Shown here one piece after another: positions 22,939 through 31,578 of a DNA stretch of 40,534 bases. The notes under the pieces were generated by a model, which was not told the DNA's origin, did not search any database, and saw nothing but the letters and a program-made list of their open reading frames with translations. How positions within the stretch are numbered: position 1 is the stretch's first letter; each line of letters opens with the position of its first letter. The stretch comes from Bacteroidota bacterium (GTDB lineage: Bacteria > Bacteroidota > Bacteroidia > Flavobacteriales_F > PHOS-HE28), in contig JAFDZG010000045.1 of assembly GCA_018267065.1 (NCBI GenBank), positions 1 to 40,534 of the forward strand, in the 5' to 3' direction. Position numbers and translations under genes: made by a program.

Positions 22939-24243
22939 ATGGCGGAGATCATCAACATGCCGCACCTGAGCGACACCATGACCGAGGGCGTGGTGTCCAC
23001 GTGGCACAAGAAGGTAGGCGATACGGTGAAGAGCGGCGAGATCCTGGCGGACATCGAGACCGACAAGGCCACGATGGAGTTTGAGAGCTTCTATGACGGC
23101 GTGCTGCTGCACATTGCCGTACCCCAAGGCAAGGCCGCACCCGTGGATGCATTGCTGGCCATCATTGGCAAGAAGGGAGAAGACATCAGCGGGATCTTGA
23201 AGCAGGCCGGAACGGCGAAGCCTGCGGAGAAAACCCCGGAAGTTGCGGCACCCGCGCCGGCAGCCCCCAAGCCGGAGCCGGTGGCAACACAGCCCGCACC
23301 GCCGGTTGTTGCCGCAACAAGCGCACCGAAGGCGGCAGCCCCTTTCGCAATGATGCGCAGTACCGATGCCGTGGTGGCCGCCGGTACGAACGGCCGCGTA
23401 AAGGCCAGCCCGCTGGCGCGCCGCATGGCCGATGAACGCGGCATTGACATTGCCCGGGTGCGTGGCACCGGTGACGACGGGCGCGTGGTGAAGCACGACA
23501 TTGAGAACTACCGTGGTGGCGGCCTGGCCCCTGCCGCCGCGCAGGTGGAGGGCTTTAGCGAGGTGGCGGTGAGCCAAATGCGCAAGACCATTGCGCGCCG
23601 CCTGGCGGAAAGCAAGTTCAGCGCCCCGCATTTCTACCTCACCATTGCAGTGGACATGACCGCCGCCATGGGCGTCCGCGAAGCCATCAACAAGGCGGTG
23701 GCACCGGACAAGATCAGCTTCAACGACCTGGTGATCAAGGCGGCGTCCATGGCCTTGAAGCAGCACCCCAAGGTGAACAGCAGCTGGCTGGGCGACAGGA
23801 TCCGCTACAATGAACACGTCCACATCGGCGTGGCCGTGGCGGTGGAAGAAGGCCTGTTGGTGCCGGTGGTGCGCTTTGCGGACACCAAGCCGCTGCGGGG
23901 CATTGGCGCCGAGGTGCGCGAGTTTGCCAAGCGGGCCAAGGAGAAAAAGCTTCAGCCGCAGGATTGGGAAGGAAACACCTTCACCATATCCAATCTCGGC
24001 ATGTTCGGCATCGACGAGTTCACCGCCATCATCAATCCGCCGGACGCGTGCATCCTTGCGGTGGGAGCCATTGCCGATGTGCCCGTGGTGAAGAACGGCG
24101 CCGTGGTGCCGGGGCATGTGATGAAGCTGACCCTGAGCTGCGACCACCGCGTGGTGGACGGAGCCACCGGTGCGGCCTTCCTGCAAACGGTGAAAGCCAT
24201 GCTGGAGGAGCCTGTGCTGATGCTGGGCGCCGCATCCATCTGA
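22939..24243 (+). CDS. pdhC: Pyruvate dehydrogenase E2, dihydrolipoamide acetyltransferase
   Basis: The 434-residue E2 transfers acetyl from lipoyl-lysine to CoA and forms the core of the complex. There is a single N-terminal lipoyl domain with Lys43 in ETDKATMEF, then an Ala/Pro-rich linker (about 95-140). A peripheral-subunit-binding domain follows (about 155-190, SPLARRMADERGIDIARVRG). The catalytic domain ends in the DHRVVDG motif (His403). Many bacterial homologues have two or three lipoyl domains, so this is a short form. It starts one base after pdhA and ends three bases before the ICMT-like gene. Confidence 0.94.
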   Translation: MAEIINMPHLSDTMTEGVVSTWHKKVGDTVKSGEILADIETDKATMEFESFYDGVLLHIAVPQGKAAPVDALLAIIGKKGEDISGILKQAGTAKPAEKTPEVAAPAPAAPKPEPVATQPAPPVVAATSAPKAAAPFAMMRSTDAVVAAGTNGRVKASPLARRMADERGIDIARVRGTGDDGRVVKHDIENYRGGGLAPAAAQVEGFSEVAVSQMRKTIARRLAESKFSAPHFYLTIAVDMTAAMGVREAINKAVAPDKISFNDLVIKAASMALKQHPKVNSSWLGDRIRYNEHVHIGVAVAVEEGLLVPVVRFADTKPLRGIGAEVREFAKRAKEKKLQPQDWEGNTFTISNLGMFGIDEFTAIINPPDACILAVGAIADVPVVKNGAVVPGHVMKLTLSCDHRVVDGATGAAFLQTVKAMLEEPVLMLGAASI

Positions 24244-24246
24244 GCC

Positions 24247-24690
24247 ATGCTCGACAGCAGGGACAACCGGGGCGTTCTGTTGGTCCTGGGGCAGTTTCTG
24301 TGCATAGCGGCGTTGGCCCTTGGCGGAAGCTGGGTGCTTCCATGGTGGGCTTGGGCCTTGTTCGCGGCGGGCTTCCTGCTGGTGTCCTGGGCGGCGGTTT
24401 CCCTGGGCATTGGCAATTTATCGGTGATGCCGGCGCCGCGCGGGGGCAACACGCTTTCCAAGCGCGGCATTTACGCGCGGGTGCGCCACCCCATGTACCT
24501 CGGCGTGCTGCTCTGCGGGGCGGCGTTGGCCGCGGGTGCGCCCACGGTGTTACGTTGGGCGGCCATTTCCGTGCTCATCGCGGTACTGGTAATGAAGATC
24601 CGCCATGAGGAAGGCCGGTTGACCAGGTTGCATCCCGAGTACCCCGAAGTGATGAAAGGCGTGGCCCGGCTGCTGCCCGGAGTGTGGTAA
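24247..24690 (+). CDS. Isoprenylcysteine methyltransferase-like membrane protein
   Basis: This 147-residue integral membrane protein resembles the PEMT/ICMT family. It has two N-terminal helices (VLLVLGQFLCIAALALG; WALFAAGFLLVSWAAV), the signature RHPMYLGVLLCG at about residue 80, a further helix, and a C-terminal EEGRLTRLHPEYPEVMKGV that matches the family's E-x-x-L-x(4)-P-x-Y pattern for binding S-adenosylmethionine. The bacterial substrate is unknown; members act on lipids or unidentified isoprenoids. It follows pdhC by three bases and is probably in that operon. Confidence 0.75.
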   Translation: MLDSRDNRGVLLVLGQFLCIAALALGGSWVLPWWAWALFAAGFLLVSWAAVSLGIGNLSVMPAPRGGNTLSKRGIYARVRHPMYLGVLLCGAALAAGAPTVLRWAAISVLIAVLVMKIRHEEGRLTRLHPEYPEVMKGVARLLPGVW

Positions 24691-24723
24691 CGGCCGGTTG
24701 CCGGATTGAAAGTCTGACGGGGC

Positions 24724-24731
24724 TATTTTCG
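24724..24731 (+). promoter_or_regulatory. Candidate -7 promoter element of recG
   Basis: TATTTTCG fits TAnnTTCG and ends only 4 bases before the recG ATG at 24736. If used, transcription would begin at or next to the A of the start codon, giving a leaderless message. Confidence 0.35.
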
Positions 24732-24735
24732 GGCC

Positions 24736-26853
24736 ATGCCGCACGTGCTGGAAACGCCGATCGAATACCTGAAGGGCGTGGGTCCGCAGCGGGGTGAACT
24801 GTTGCGCAAGGAGCTGGGCATCGCAACCTTCGGCGACCTGCTGCTTCATTTCCCCTTCCGCCATGTGGACCGCACGCAGTTCAACACTGTGGCAGAGGCG
24901 GTGGACGAAAGCATGCCGGTGCAACTGCGCGGCACGCTGAAGCAAGTGCGCATGGTGGGCGAAAAGCAGGCCAGGCGCCTCACCGCCAAACTGGTGGACG
25001 CCACCGGAAGCATCGAGCTGGTCTGGTTCCGGGGCCTGCGCTGGCTGCAACCGATCTTAAAGGAAGGCGGCGAGTACATCGTGTACGGCAAGCCCACGCT
25101 GTTCCGCGATCATTTCAACTTGGCGCACCCGGAAATTGAACCGGCCGCCACTTGGGATGAAGGTGCGGCCATGCCATTGCAACCGGTGTACAGCACCACC
25201 GAAAAAGCCGCCGCGCGCGGGCTGAACAGCCGGGGCATCGGGAAATTGGTGCAAGCCTTGCTGCCGCAGGTAAGGCAGGCCATTCCTGAAACATTGGGCA
25301 GCGAATTGATCGGCCTGCTTGGCGGCATGGGCCGCGGGGAAGCCGTGGTGGAACTGCATTTCCCCCGTGATGCGAAGCACTTGGAAACCGCCACCCGCCG
25401 CTTGAAGTTCGAGGAACTCTTTTTCATCCAATTACGGCTGCTCAAGCAGAAGCAACTGATGCAGGAGCAGGTGCAGGGCAATGTGTTCGGCCACGTGGGC
25501 ATGCATTTCAATGCCTTTTACAACGAGCATCTGCCCTTTGAGCTTACCAATGCACAGAAGCGCGTGGTGAAGGAGATCCGCAAGGATATGGGCAGCGGCC
25601 ACCAGATGAACCGCCTGTTGCAAGGTGACGTGGGCAGCGGGAAGACCTTGGTGGCCTTGCTGTGCATGCTCATTGCACTGGACAATGGCTTCCAATCCGC
25701 CATGCTGGCACCTACGGAGGTGCTGGCACAGCAGCATTACAGGAGCTTGTCCCGCTTTCTGGAGGGCTTGCCCGTGGTGGTGCGCCTGCTCACCGGTGCC
25801 ACCCGGGCCGCGGAACGCAGAAGTTTGCTGAAAGCGTTGCACGCGGGCGAAGTGCACATCCTGGTGGGCACGCATGCCCTGCTGGAAGACCGCGTGGTGT
25901 TCCAGCGGCTTGGCCTGGTGGTCATTGATGAACAGCACCGTTTCGGGGTGGCCCAGCGCGCCAAGATGCAGGCGAAGGCCGCAGTGCCCCCGCATGTGCT
26001 GGTAATGACGGCCACGCCCATCCCGCGCACCTTGGCGATGACGCTTTACGGCGACCTGGACGTGAGCGTGATCGATGAGCTGCCGCCGGGGCGCAAGCCC
26101 ATCCGCACCGTGCACCGCTACGACAGTTCGCGCATTGCCGTGCTGGATTTCCTGGGCTCGGAGATCAACAAGGGCAGGCAGGTGTACGTGGTGTACCCGT
26201 TGATCGAGGAAAGTGACGCGTCGACAGGCCCAGCGCGCGACCTGAAGGACGTGATGGACGGTTTCGAAGCGTTGTCGCGCCGGTTTCCGCTGCCGAAATA
26301 CGCGGTGGGCATCGTGCACGGCAGGATGACGCCTGAACAAAAGGAGTTTGAAATGGCACGCTTCAAGAAGGGGGAAACAGACGTGCTGGTGGCCACCACC
26401 GTGATCGAAGTGGGCGTGGACGTGCCCAATGCCAGCGTGATGGTGGTGGAGAATGCCGAGCGCTTCGGGCTTTCGCAGTTGCACCAGTTGCGCGGGCGCG
26501 TTGGCCGCGGTGCGGAGCACAGCTATTGCATCCTGATGACCGGCGACAAGCTGGGCAATGACAGCCGCACGCGGATCAACACCATGGTGCGCACGCAGGA
26601 CGGCTTTGAGATCAGCGAGGTGGACCTGCGGCTGCGCGGTCCCGGCGACCTGATGGGCACGCAGCAGAGCGGCATTCCGCAACTGCACCTGGCGGACCTG
26701 GTGCAGGATGCCACCTTGCTGCAGGAGGCGCGTGCGGTGGCCCAGCGCCTGCTTACGGCAGACCCGGAATTGGCACAGCCGCAACATGCACCCATCGCCG
26801 CGGCCTTGCGCGAGCAAATGGAGGGAGGCACCGTGTGGGGGCGGATCGGTTGA
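24736..26853 (+). CDS. recG: ATP-dependent DNA helicase RecG
   Basis: RecG reverses stalled replication forks and processes branched DNA. The 705-residue protein has the N-terminal wedge/OB-fold region (about 60-160), the Walker A motif GDVGSGKT at 297-304, the DExH-type Walker B as DEQHRFGVAQR from residue 398, motif III MTATPIPRTLAMT, and helicase motifs IV-VI ending in QLHQLRGRVGRG. The C-terminus has the family block LRLRGPGDLMGTQQSG. Length is normal. It is convergent with the lysoplasmalogenase-like gene, 13 bases apart. Confidence 0.96.
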   Translation: MPHVLETPIEYLKGVGPQRGELLRKELGIATFGDLLLHFPFRHVDRTQFNTVAEAVDESMPVQLRGTLKQVRMVGEKQARRLTAKLVDATGSIELVWFRGLRWLQPILKEGGEYIVYGKPTLFRDHFNLAHPEIEPAATWDEGAAMPLQPVYSTTEKAAARGLNSRGIGKLVQALLPQVRQAIPETLGSELIGLLGGMGRGEAVVELHFPRDAKHLETATRRLKFEELFFIQLRLLKQKQLMQEQVQGNVFGHVGMHFNAFYNEHLPFELTNAQKRVVKEIRKDMGSGHQMNRLLQGDVGSGKTLVALLCMLIALDNGFQSAMLAPTEVLAQQHYRSLSRFLEGLPVVVRLLTGATRAAERRSLLKALHAGEVHILVGTHALLEDRVVFQRLGLVVIDEQHRFGVAQRAKMQAKAAVPPHVLVMTATPIPRTLAMTLYGDLDVSVIDELPPGRKPIRTVHRYDSSRIAVLDFLGSEINKGRQVYVVYPLIEESDASTGPARDLKDVMDGFEALSRRFPLPKYAVGIVHGRMTPEQKEFEMARFKKGETDVLVATTVIEVGVDVPNASVMVVENAERFGLSQLHQLRGRVGRGAEHSYCILMTGDKLGNDSRTRINTMVRTQDGFEISEVDLRLRGPGDLMGTQQSGIPQLHLADLVQDATLLQEARAVAQRLLTADPELAQPQHAPIAAALREQMEGGTVWGRIG

Positions 26854-26866
26854 AACAGCGCACCGG

Positions 26867-27601
26867 TCAGGTGGTCATGGCTTCGCGCCTGCGCAAGTTG
26901 TCAGGGTCCAGCACGTGGGCCAAGCCGCCGGCCGCGATCATGAATTGACCGATCGCATACGGCACCATGATCCAGATGGGGGACCAGCGCAACGGGAACC
27001 GGAACCGGTCCCAAGCCAGTGCACTGTCGGAGAGAATGATCAGCAACGCCCCGATGAGCACCAGCCAGAAACTGCGCGGGTAAGTGCGGCGGAAGCGGAA
27101 GGCCGAGAGCATCCCCATCAGCGTGAGGGCGATCACATAGGCCACCACCGGTATGCCCAGGTCTTCCTCCAAATGGGGCATCAAGTCCCAGGTGAAGAAG
27201 AATGCATACGTGCCAATGCCGAACGCGATCACCAACGGAACCAAGATCCCGTCCATGCCGCCGCCCACGTCGGCGATGTTCTGCGCGAAGGCAAAGGCAT
27301 AGCAAAGTTGGGCCAGGAAGAAAGAGCCCAGGCCCACCAGGAAGTTGAAGTCGTCCACATAGGTGAACATCAGGGCCACGTCGCCGATCAGGCTGAAGAA
27401 CAGGCCGGCCTGCACCAATAGCGTGAACCGGTCGCCCACGCGGCGGCTGTTGAAGAAGAACCAGGAGGAGAGAATGAGCATCAGCAACGGCTTGCACACA
27501 AACTCCAGCACGTGCAATCCCTTGAGCTGCGCCAGGCAGGTGCCCACCAGCGCCAGCAGGTACAGAGTCCCGTTCAACAGGGTGTTCTTGCGCAGGTCCA
27601 T
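26867..27601 (-). CDS. YhhN-family membrane protein, lysoplasmalogenase-like
   Basis: This 244-residue protein has about eight hydrophobic helices and YhhN-family features: KPLLMLILSSWFF, AGLFFSLIGDVALMF with the conserved GD, FFLAQLCYAFAF, and ILSDSALAW with the conserved SD. The family includes TMEM86B lysoplasmalogenase, which cleaves the vinyl-ether bond of lysoplasmalogen; the substrate in this organism is unknown. The ATG at 27601 is used because 31 upstream in-frame codons overlap the divergent pheT promoter region. A minus-strand TACCTTTC at 27617-27610 is a weak promoter candidate. Confidence 0.8.
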   Translation of the reverse strand: MDLRKNTLLNGTLYLLALVGTCLAQLKGLHVLEFVCKPLLMLILSSWFFFNSRRVGDRFTLLVQAGLFFSLIGDVALMFTYVDDFNFLVGLGSFFLAQLCYAFAFAQNIADVGGGMDGILVPLVIAFGIGTYAFFFTWDLMPHLEEDLGIPVVAYVIALTLMGMLSAFRFRRTYPRSFWLVLIGALLIILSDSALAWDRFRFPLRWSPIWIMVPYAIGQFMIAAGGLAHVLDPDNLRRREAMTT

Positions 27602-27658
27602 TGAAGGCGGAAAGGTAAGGCAGGCCGTTGTGGGCATCACGGACGCCAACGGCATGGC

Positions 27659-27666
27659 TATTTTCG
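27659..27666 (+). promoter_or_regulatory. Candidate -7 promoter element of pheT
   Basis: TATTTTCG is identical to the word before recG and ends 33 bases before the pheT ATG at 27700. Confidence 0.35.
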
Positions 27667-27699
27667 CAGCCCTGTTCAAAAGGCCCACCAACAAGCACC

Positions 27700-30138
27700 A
27701 TGCGCATTTCGTGGAACTGGCTCCGCAGCCTGATCGAAGCTGATCTCCTTTCGCCCGCCGGGGCAGCCACCATCCTTACCAGCACGGGCCTGGAGGTGGA
27801 AAGCGTGGAGGCCATGGAACCCATCCCCGGCATGCTGGCCGGGGTGGTGGTGGGGGAAGTGCTAACCTGCGTGAAACACCCGGATGCGGACCGCCTGCAC
27901 GTGTGTTCCGTGAACGTTGGTGGGGAGGCTCCATCACAGATCGTGTGCGGGGCGCCCAATGTGGCCGCAGGCCAGAAGGTACTGGTGGCCACGGCAGGCA
28001 CCACGCTGCACCCGCATGCAGGTGAAGCGTTAACCATCAAGAAGGCCAAGATCCGCGGTATTGAAAGCAATGGCATGATCTGTGCTGCCGATGAACTCGG
28101 CCTGGGGAATGACCACGCGGGCATCATGGTACTGGATGCTTCCTCCGTACCGGGCACGCCCGCTGCTGAACAGCTGAACTTGAAGGCCGATCATGTGCTG
28201 GAGATCGGCCTCACGCCCAACCGCTCCGATGCCCTGGGGCACTGGGGTGTGGCCCGTGACCTGGTTGCCGCGTTGACGCACCGCACAGGGGCCAAGGCCC
28301 GGGTGCTGCTTCCTTCCGTGGATGCGTTCAAGCAGGATGACGAGGCGGTAGCCATTTCGGTGGAAGTGCAGGATACTGCGGCCGCACCGCGCTATGCCGG
28401 GCTCACGCTCACCGGGCTCACGGTGGGGCCGTCGCCCGCTTGGTTGCAGGACCGCTTGAAAAGCATTGGCCTCAAGCCGATCAACAATGTGGTGGACGTT
28501 ACCAATTTCGTGCAGCATGAACTGGGCCAACCGCTCCACGCCTTCGATGCAGACCGGCTCAAGGGCGGGCGGATCGTGGTGCGCAAAGCGGCTCCCGGCG
28601 AACACCTCACCACGCTGGACGACAAGGACCGCACCCTGCACCCGGATGACCTGGTGATCGCCGATGCCGAACATGCCGCATGCATCGCAGGCGTGTTTGG
28701 CGGGGCGCACAGCGGCGTTTCAAATGGCACCTCGTCCATCTTTTTGGAAAGCGCATGCTTCGATCCGGTTACCATCCGCCGCACGGCGCGCAGGCACGGC
28801 TTGAACACCGATGCTTCGTTCCGCTTTGAGCGCGGCGTGGACCCGGAGATCACGGTGTACGCGCTGAAGCGGGCGGCACTGTTGCTGAAGGAAGTGGCCG
28901 GTGCGCGCATCAGCTCCGCCATCACGGACATTGCGCAGCCATGGCCATGGGTGGAAGTGGAACTGCGCTTTGCCAAGGTAAACGGGCTTTGCGGCATGGC
29001 CATCGCAACTGATGCGGTGGTGCGGATCCTTGAAATGCTGGATTGCCGCATCGTTGAACGGGGCATGGACGGCGTGCGCGTGGCAGTGCCGCCATACCGC
29101 GTGGACGTACTGCGCGAGGCGGACCTGGTGGAGGAAGTGCTCCGCATCCACGGCCTTGACCAAGTGCCCATTCCTGAACGGTTGATGGTGCCGCCCGTGG
29201 TGCGTGCCTCCACCGTCGCCGAGGACGTGCACCGGAACATCACCGGGCACTTGTCCGCACGCGGGTTCCGTGAAGTGATGACACCTTCATTGGTGAACGG
29301 CGCACGCACCTTGAAGTTGGGTGCTGCAAAAGAGGAGGCGCTGGTGCGGTTGAAAAATCCGCTCAGTGCCGAGCTGGACGTGCTGCGCCCCACCATGCTC
29401 TTCGGGCTGCTGCAAAGTGCCGCCCACAATTTGGCACGGCAACAGGATGATCTGCGCCTGTTTGAACAAGGCCGGATCTATGCCGCGGGAAAGAACGGAC
29501 TGGCGGAAGAAACAGGCCGGATGGCCTTGCTCATCACGGGAAATGCCGCCGCGGCCAGTTGGCGCGGGCCGGCGCGCAAGGCGGAGCTTGCCGATGCAAA
29601 GGCCGAAGTGGAGCTGCTGATGGAACGCATTGGCCTCGCCAAGAGCACCACTTTTGCATCTTCGGAGCATCCGTTGCTGTCGGCAACCGTGGAAGCAAGG
29701 AATGGCAAGCAAGTTGTGGCGTTGATGGGTGAAGTTAAGCCGGAAGTACTGAAGGCATTTGAAGTGGCCCAGCCTGCCTGGTATGCCGAATTGATTGACG
29801 TGGAGCTGATCAAATTGATGGGCCGGGGCAAAACCACCTACGGCGAAGTGGCCAAGTTTCCCGCCGTGCGCAGGGACCTCAGCTTGTTGCTGAACAGCGG
29901 CGTGGAGTACGCCGCGCTGGAACGGGCCGCCTTCCAAGCCGAACGCAAGTTGCTCCGCGCGGTGGGCCTCTTCGACGTGTACGAGGGCGACAAGCTGCCT
30001 GCGGGCAAGAAGAGCTATGCGCTCAGCTTTGTGCTGCAGGACACTGAAAAGACACTCACGGACGAGCAGGTGGAGAAGGCCATGGGCCGCATCCGCCAAG
30101 CGCTGGAAAAGGAGGTGGGGGCGGAACTGAGGGGATGA
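27700..30138 (+). CDS. pheT: Phenylalanine--tRNA ligase beta subunit
   Basis: The 812-residue beta chain of the alpha2-beta2 synthetase. It begins MRISWNWLRSLIEADL and has the EMAP-like tRNA-binding domain (about 42-150, GVVVGEVLTCVKHPDADRLH). The B3/B4 editing domain follows (INNVVDVTNFVQHELGQPLH, FRFERGVDPE), then B5 and the catalytic-like core (RVAVPPYRVDVLREADLVEE). The C-terminal anticodon-binding FDX-ACB domain is at about 715-810 (KFPAVRRDLSLLL). The ATG at 27700 is chosen over an upstream frame extension to 27628, which is promoter sequence. The alpha-subunit gene pheS is not in the window. Confidence 0.96.
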   Translation: MRISWNWLRSLIEADLLSPAGAATILTSTGLEVESVEAMEPIPGMLAGVVVGEVLTCVKHPDADRLHVCSVNVGGEAPSQIVCGAPNVAAGQKVLVATAGTTLHPHAGEALTIKKAKIRGIESNGMICAADELGLGNDHAGIMVLDASSVPGTPAAEQLNLKADHVLEIGLTPNRSDALGHWGVARDLVAALTHRTGAKARVLLPSVDAFKQDDEAVAISVEVQDTAAAPRYAGLTLTGLTVGPSPAWLQDRLKSIGLKPINNVVDVTNFVQHELGQPLHAFDADRLKGGRIVVRKAAPGEHLTTLDDKDRTLHPDDLVIADAEHAACIAGVFGGAHSGVSNGTSSIFLESACFDPVTIRRTARRHGLNTDASFRFERGVDPEITVYALKRAALLLKEVAGARISSAITDIAQPWPWVEVELRFAKVNGLCGMAIATDAVVRILEMLDCRIVERGMDGVRVAVPPYRVDVLREADLVEEVLRIHGLDQVPIPERLMVPPVVRASTVAEDVHRNITGHLSARGFREVMTPSLVNGARTLKLGAAKEEALVRLKNPLSAELDVLRPTMLFGLLQSAAHNLARQQDDLRLFEQGRIYAAGKNGLAEETGRMALLITGNAAAASWRGPARKAELADAKAEVELLMERIGLAKSTTFASSEHPLLSATVEARNGKQVVALMGEVKPEVLKAFEVAQPAWYAELIDVELIKLMGRGKTTYGEVAKFPAVRRDLSLLLNSGVEYAALERAAFQAERKLLRAVGLFDVYEGDKLPAGKKSYALSFVLQDTEKTLTDEQVEKAMGRIRQALEKEVGAELRG

Positions 30139-30235
30139 GCGTACGTGGCGTTGGCGCCCGTCGTTGCCACCGCGCCAACTTCTTGAAATGTTCAGGACCA
30201 CTGCGCGTGACCGGGGTCTGGAATGCTGGCCGGGA

Positions 30236-30886
30236 TTACCGTCTTGGAGCCCCAACGGCACGAAGATGTGTTTTGTAGTCGCGGACCACACTGTGCATCA
30301 CATAGACGCACGCAAGGAGAGTGATCGCAATGCCCAGCTGATTGTGGTATGCGGGCTTTCCCGGCTTTACCTTGGAGAGGAAGGTCTCCATGATGAAGTA
30401 GCTGATGTTGAGCAGATGAAAGATGATAAGAAGGTAGAGCGCTGGACCGAACTCGTGGGACATCCACAGAACCACCGGGACGATCACGATCAACAAGAAT
30501 GTGAGGAAGCCATGTAGATTCTCCGCAATGGAAAGATCCATCCCATGATGGGCGAAATTCTGAATGACAAAGAACAGATGGACCAAATGGTTGATGGAGA
30601 ACAGCGTTATGAGGACCAACAGCTCGTTTCTTGAGCTGCCGTTCCGAAAGATCGCGGACAAGCCCTTGTGACCGACCAACAAGAGGATCAATAGATTGAT
30701 GGCTGAAGACACACGGCCTGAGTTGCGGGCACATTTGTCAAAAATGAACTCCGGGGTTATCGCGAAGAAATTCCCGCTGTCCAGCGTTGACGTCCATACG
30801 GCCCAGAGGTAGATTGCGACTTCCAAGCAGAGCACGGCCACGATTAAGTGCGGTAGCCGGCATTTCTGCAACATGATGGTTGGCAT
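30236..30886 (-). CDS. Hypothetical multi-pass membrane protein
   Basis: No family was recognised for this 216-residue protein. About six hydrophobic stretches are visible: LIVAVLCLEVAIYLWAVW, INLLILLLVGH, LLVLITLFSINHLVHLFF, FLTFLLIVIVPVVLWMS, LYLLIIFHLLNISYFIM and LGIAITLLACVYVMHSVV. It has many histidines near helix ends (HLVH, HHGMD, MHS). Base composition is visibly less GC-rich than in the neighbours, and codon third positions are often A or T, which suggests recent acquisition. The start could be the ATG at 30886 or at 30874. It lies alone between pheT (convergent) and ppa. Confidence 0.65.
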   Translation of the reverse strand: MPTIMLQKCRLPHLIVAVLCLEVAIYLWAVWTSTLDSGNFFAITPEFIFDKCARNSGRVSSAINLLILLLVGHKGLSAIFRNGSSRNELLVLITLFSINHLVHLFFVIQNFAHHGMDLSIAENLHGFLTFLLIVIVPVVLWMSHEFGPALYLLIIFHLLNISYFIMETFLSKVKPGKPAYHNQLGIAITLLACVYVMHSVVRDYKTHLRAVGAPRR

Positions 30887-30963
30887 TGACGCACAATACC
30901 AACGAAACGGGCTGCCGTGTACTGCCCCCTAACGCGTCCTGCTGGATCCGAGCCCTGCCACCC

Positions 30964-31491
30964 TTATACCACCCATTTCCTGATTGCCTCCATGGCCTCG
31001 GCCTTGCCCTTCACGCCCACCAGCTTTGCGCCGTCCTCGGGGTCGTAGTTCAGCAGCCACGCCACGAGAATCTCCCGCGCGGCCTGTGGCAGTTCCGTGA
31101 TGTCGTCCGCTTCCACCGTGCGCAATGCCGGGTCCACCGGAAGGGCGATCACTTTGTCGTCGCGCTCACCGGCGTCCAGCAGCTCAATGATGCCGATGGG
31201 CTCCACCTCCAGCACCGTGCCGCTGGCCACGCCAGCGCAAAGCACGAAGATGTCCAATGCATCTCCGTCGCCGCCCCGGGACTTGTCCATTTTAGTGCCG
31301 GGGATGAAGCCGTAGTTCGCCGGGTAGGGCAGGAACTTGATGCGGCGCGGCACGCCATTGCGCAAGTCCACCGGAAAGGTGTTGTTCCCGGGGTCGTATT
31401 GCCTTTTGTCGCTGGTACCGGCGGGGATCTCGATCACGGCATGTGCATTGCCGTTGGGCAGCAGCGCGGGGAGGTGTTCCAGGTTCGTCAT
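30964..31491 (-). CDS. ppa: Inorganic pyrophosphatase (family I)
   Basis: This 175-residue enzyme hydrolyses diphosphate released by biosynthetic reactions. Visible are the active-site block KFLPYPANYGFIPGT, the metal-binding signature DGDALDI (Asp75, Asp77, Asp80) and the later DKVIALPVDP. The usual Pro or Glu after the second Asp of the signature is Ala here. The metal ligands themselves are present, so activity is expected. It follows the glycosidase-like gene by 87 bases on the same strand. Confidence 0.93.
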   Translation of the reverse strand: MTNLEHLPALLPNGNAHAVIEIPAGTSDKRQYDPGNNTFPVDLRNGVPRRIKFLPYPANYGFIPGTKMDKSRGGDGDALDIFVLCAGVASGTVLEVEPIGIIELLDAGERDDKVIALPVDPALRTVEADDITELPQAAREILVAWLLNYDPEDGAKLVGVKGKAEAMEAIRKWVV

Positions 31492-31578
31492 CGGTCAGGT
31501 TGCAGGTTGGCGCGTTTTTCCTCCGCAAAGCAAACACCGAACGTTCGTGTACGTTCGTGCAGTTTGCCATAAAATCGG

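Noticed and set aside
25432-26817. 461-codon minus-strand frame rich in His and Gln
   Set aside because: It is antisense to the helicase motifs of recG.
30139-30235. Terminator between pheT and the orphan membrane gene
   Set aside because: GC-rich words such as GGCGTTGGCGCC occur, but no stem longer than about 6 bp with a suitable loop was found.
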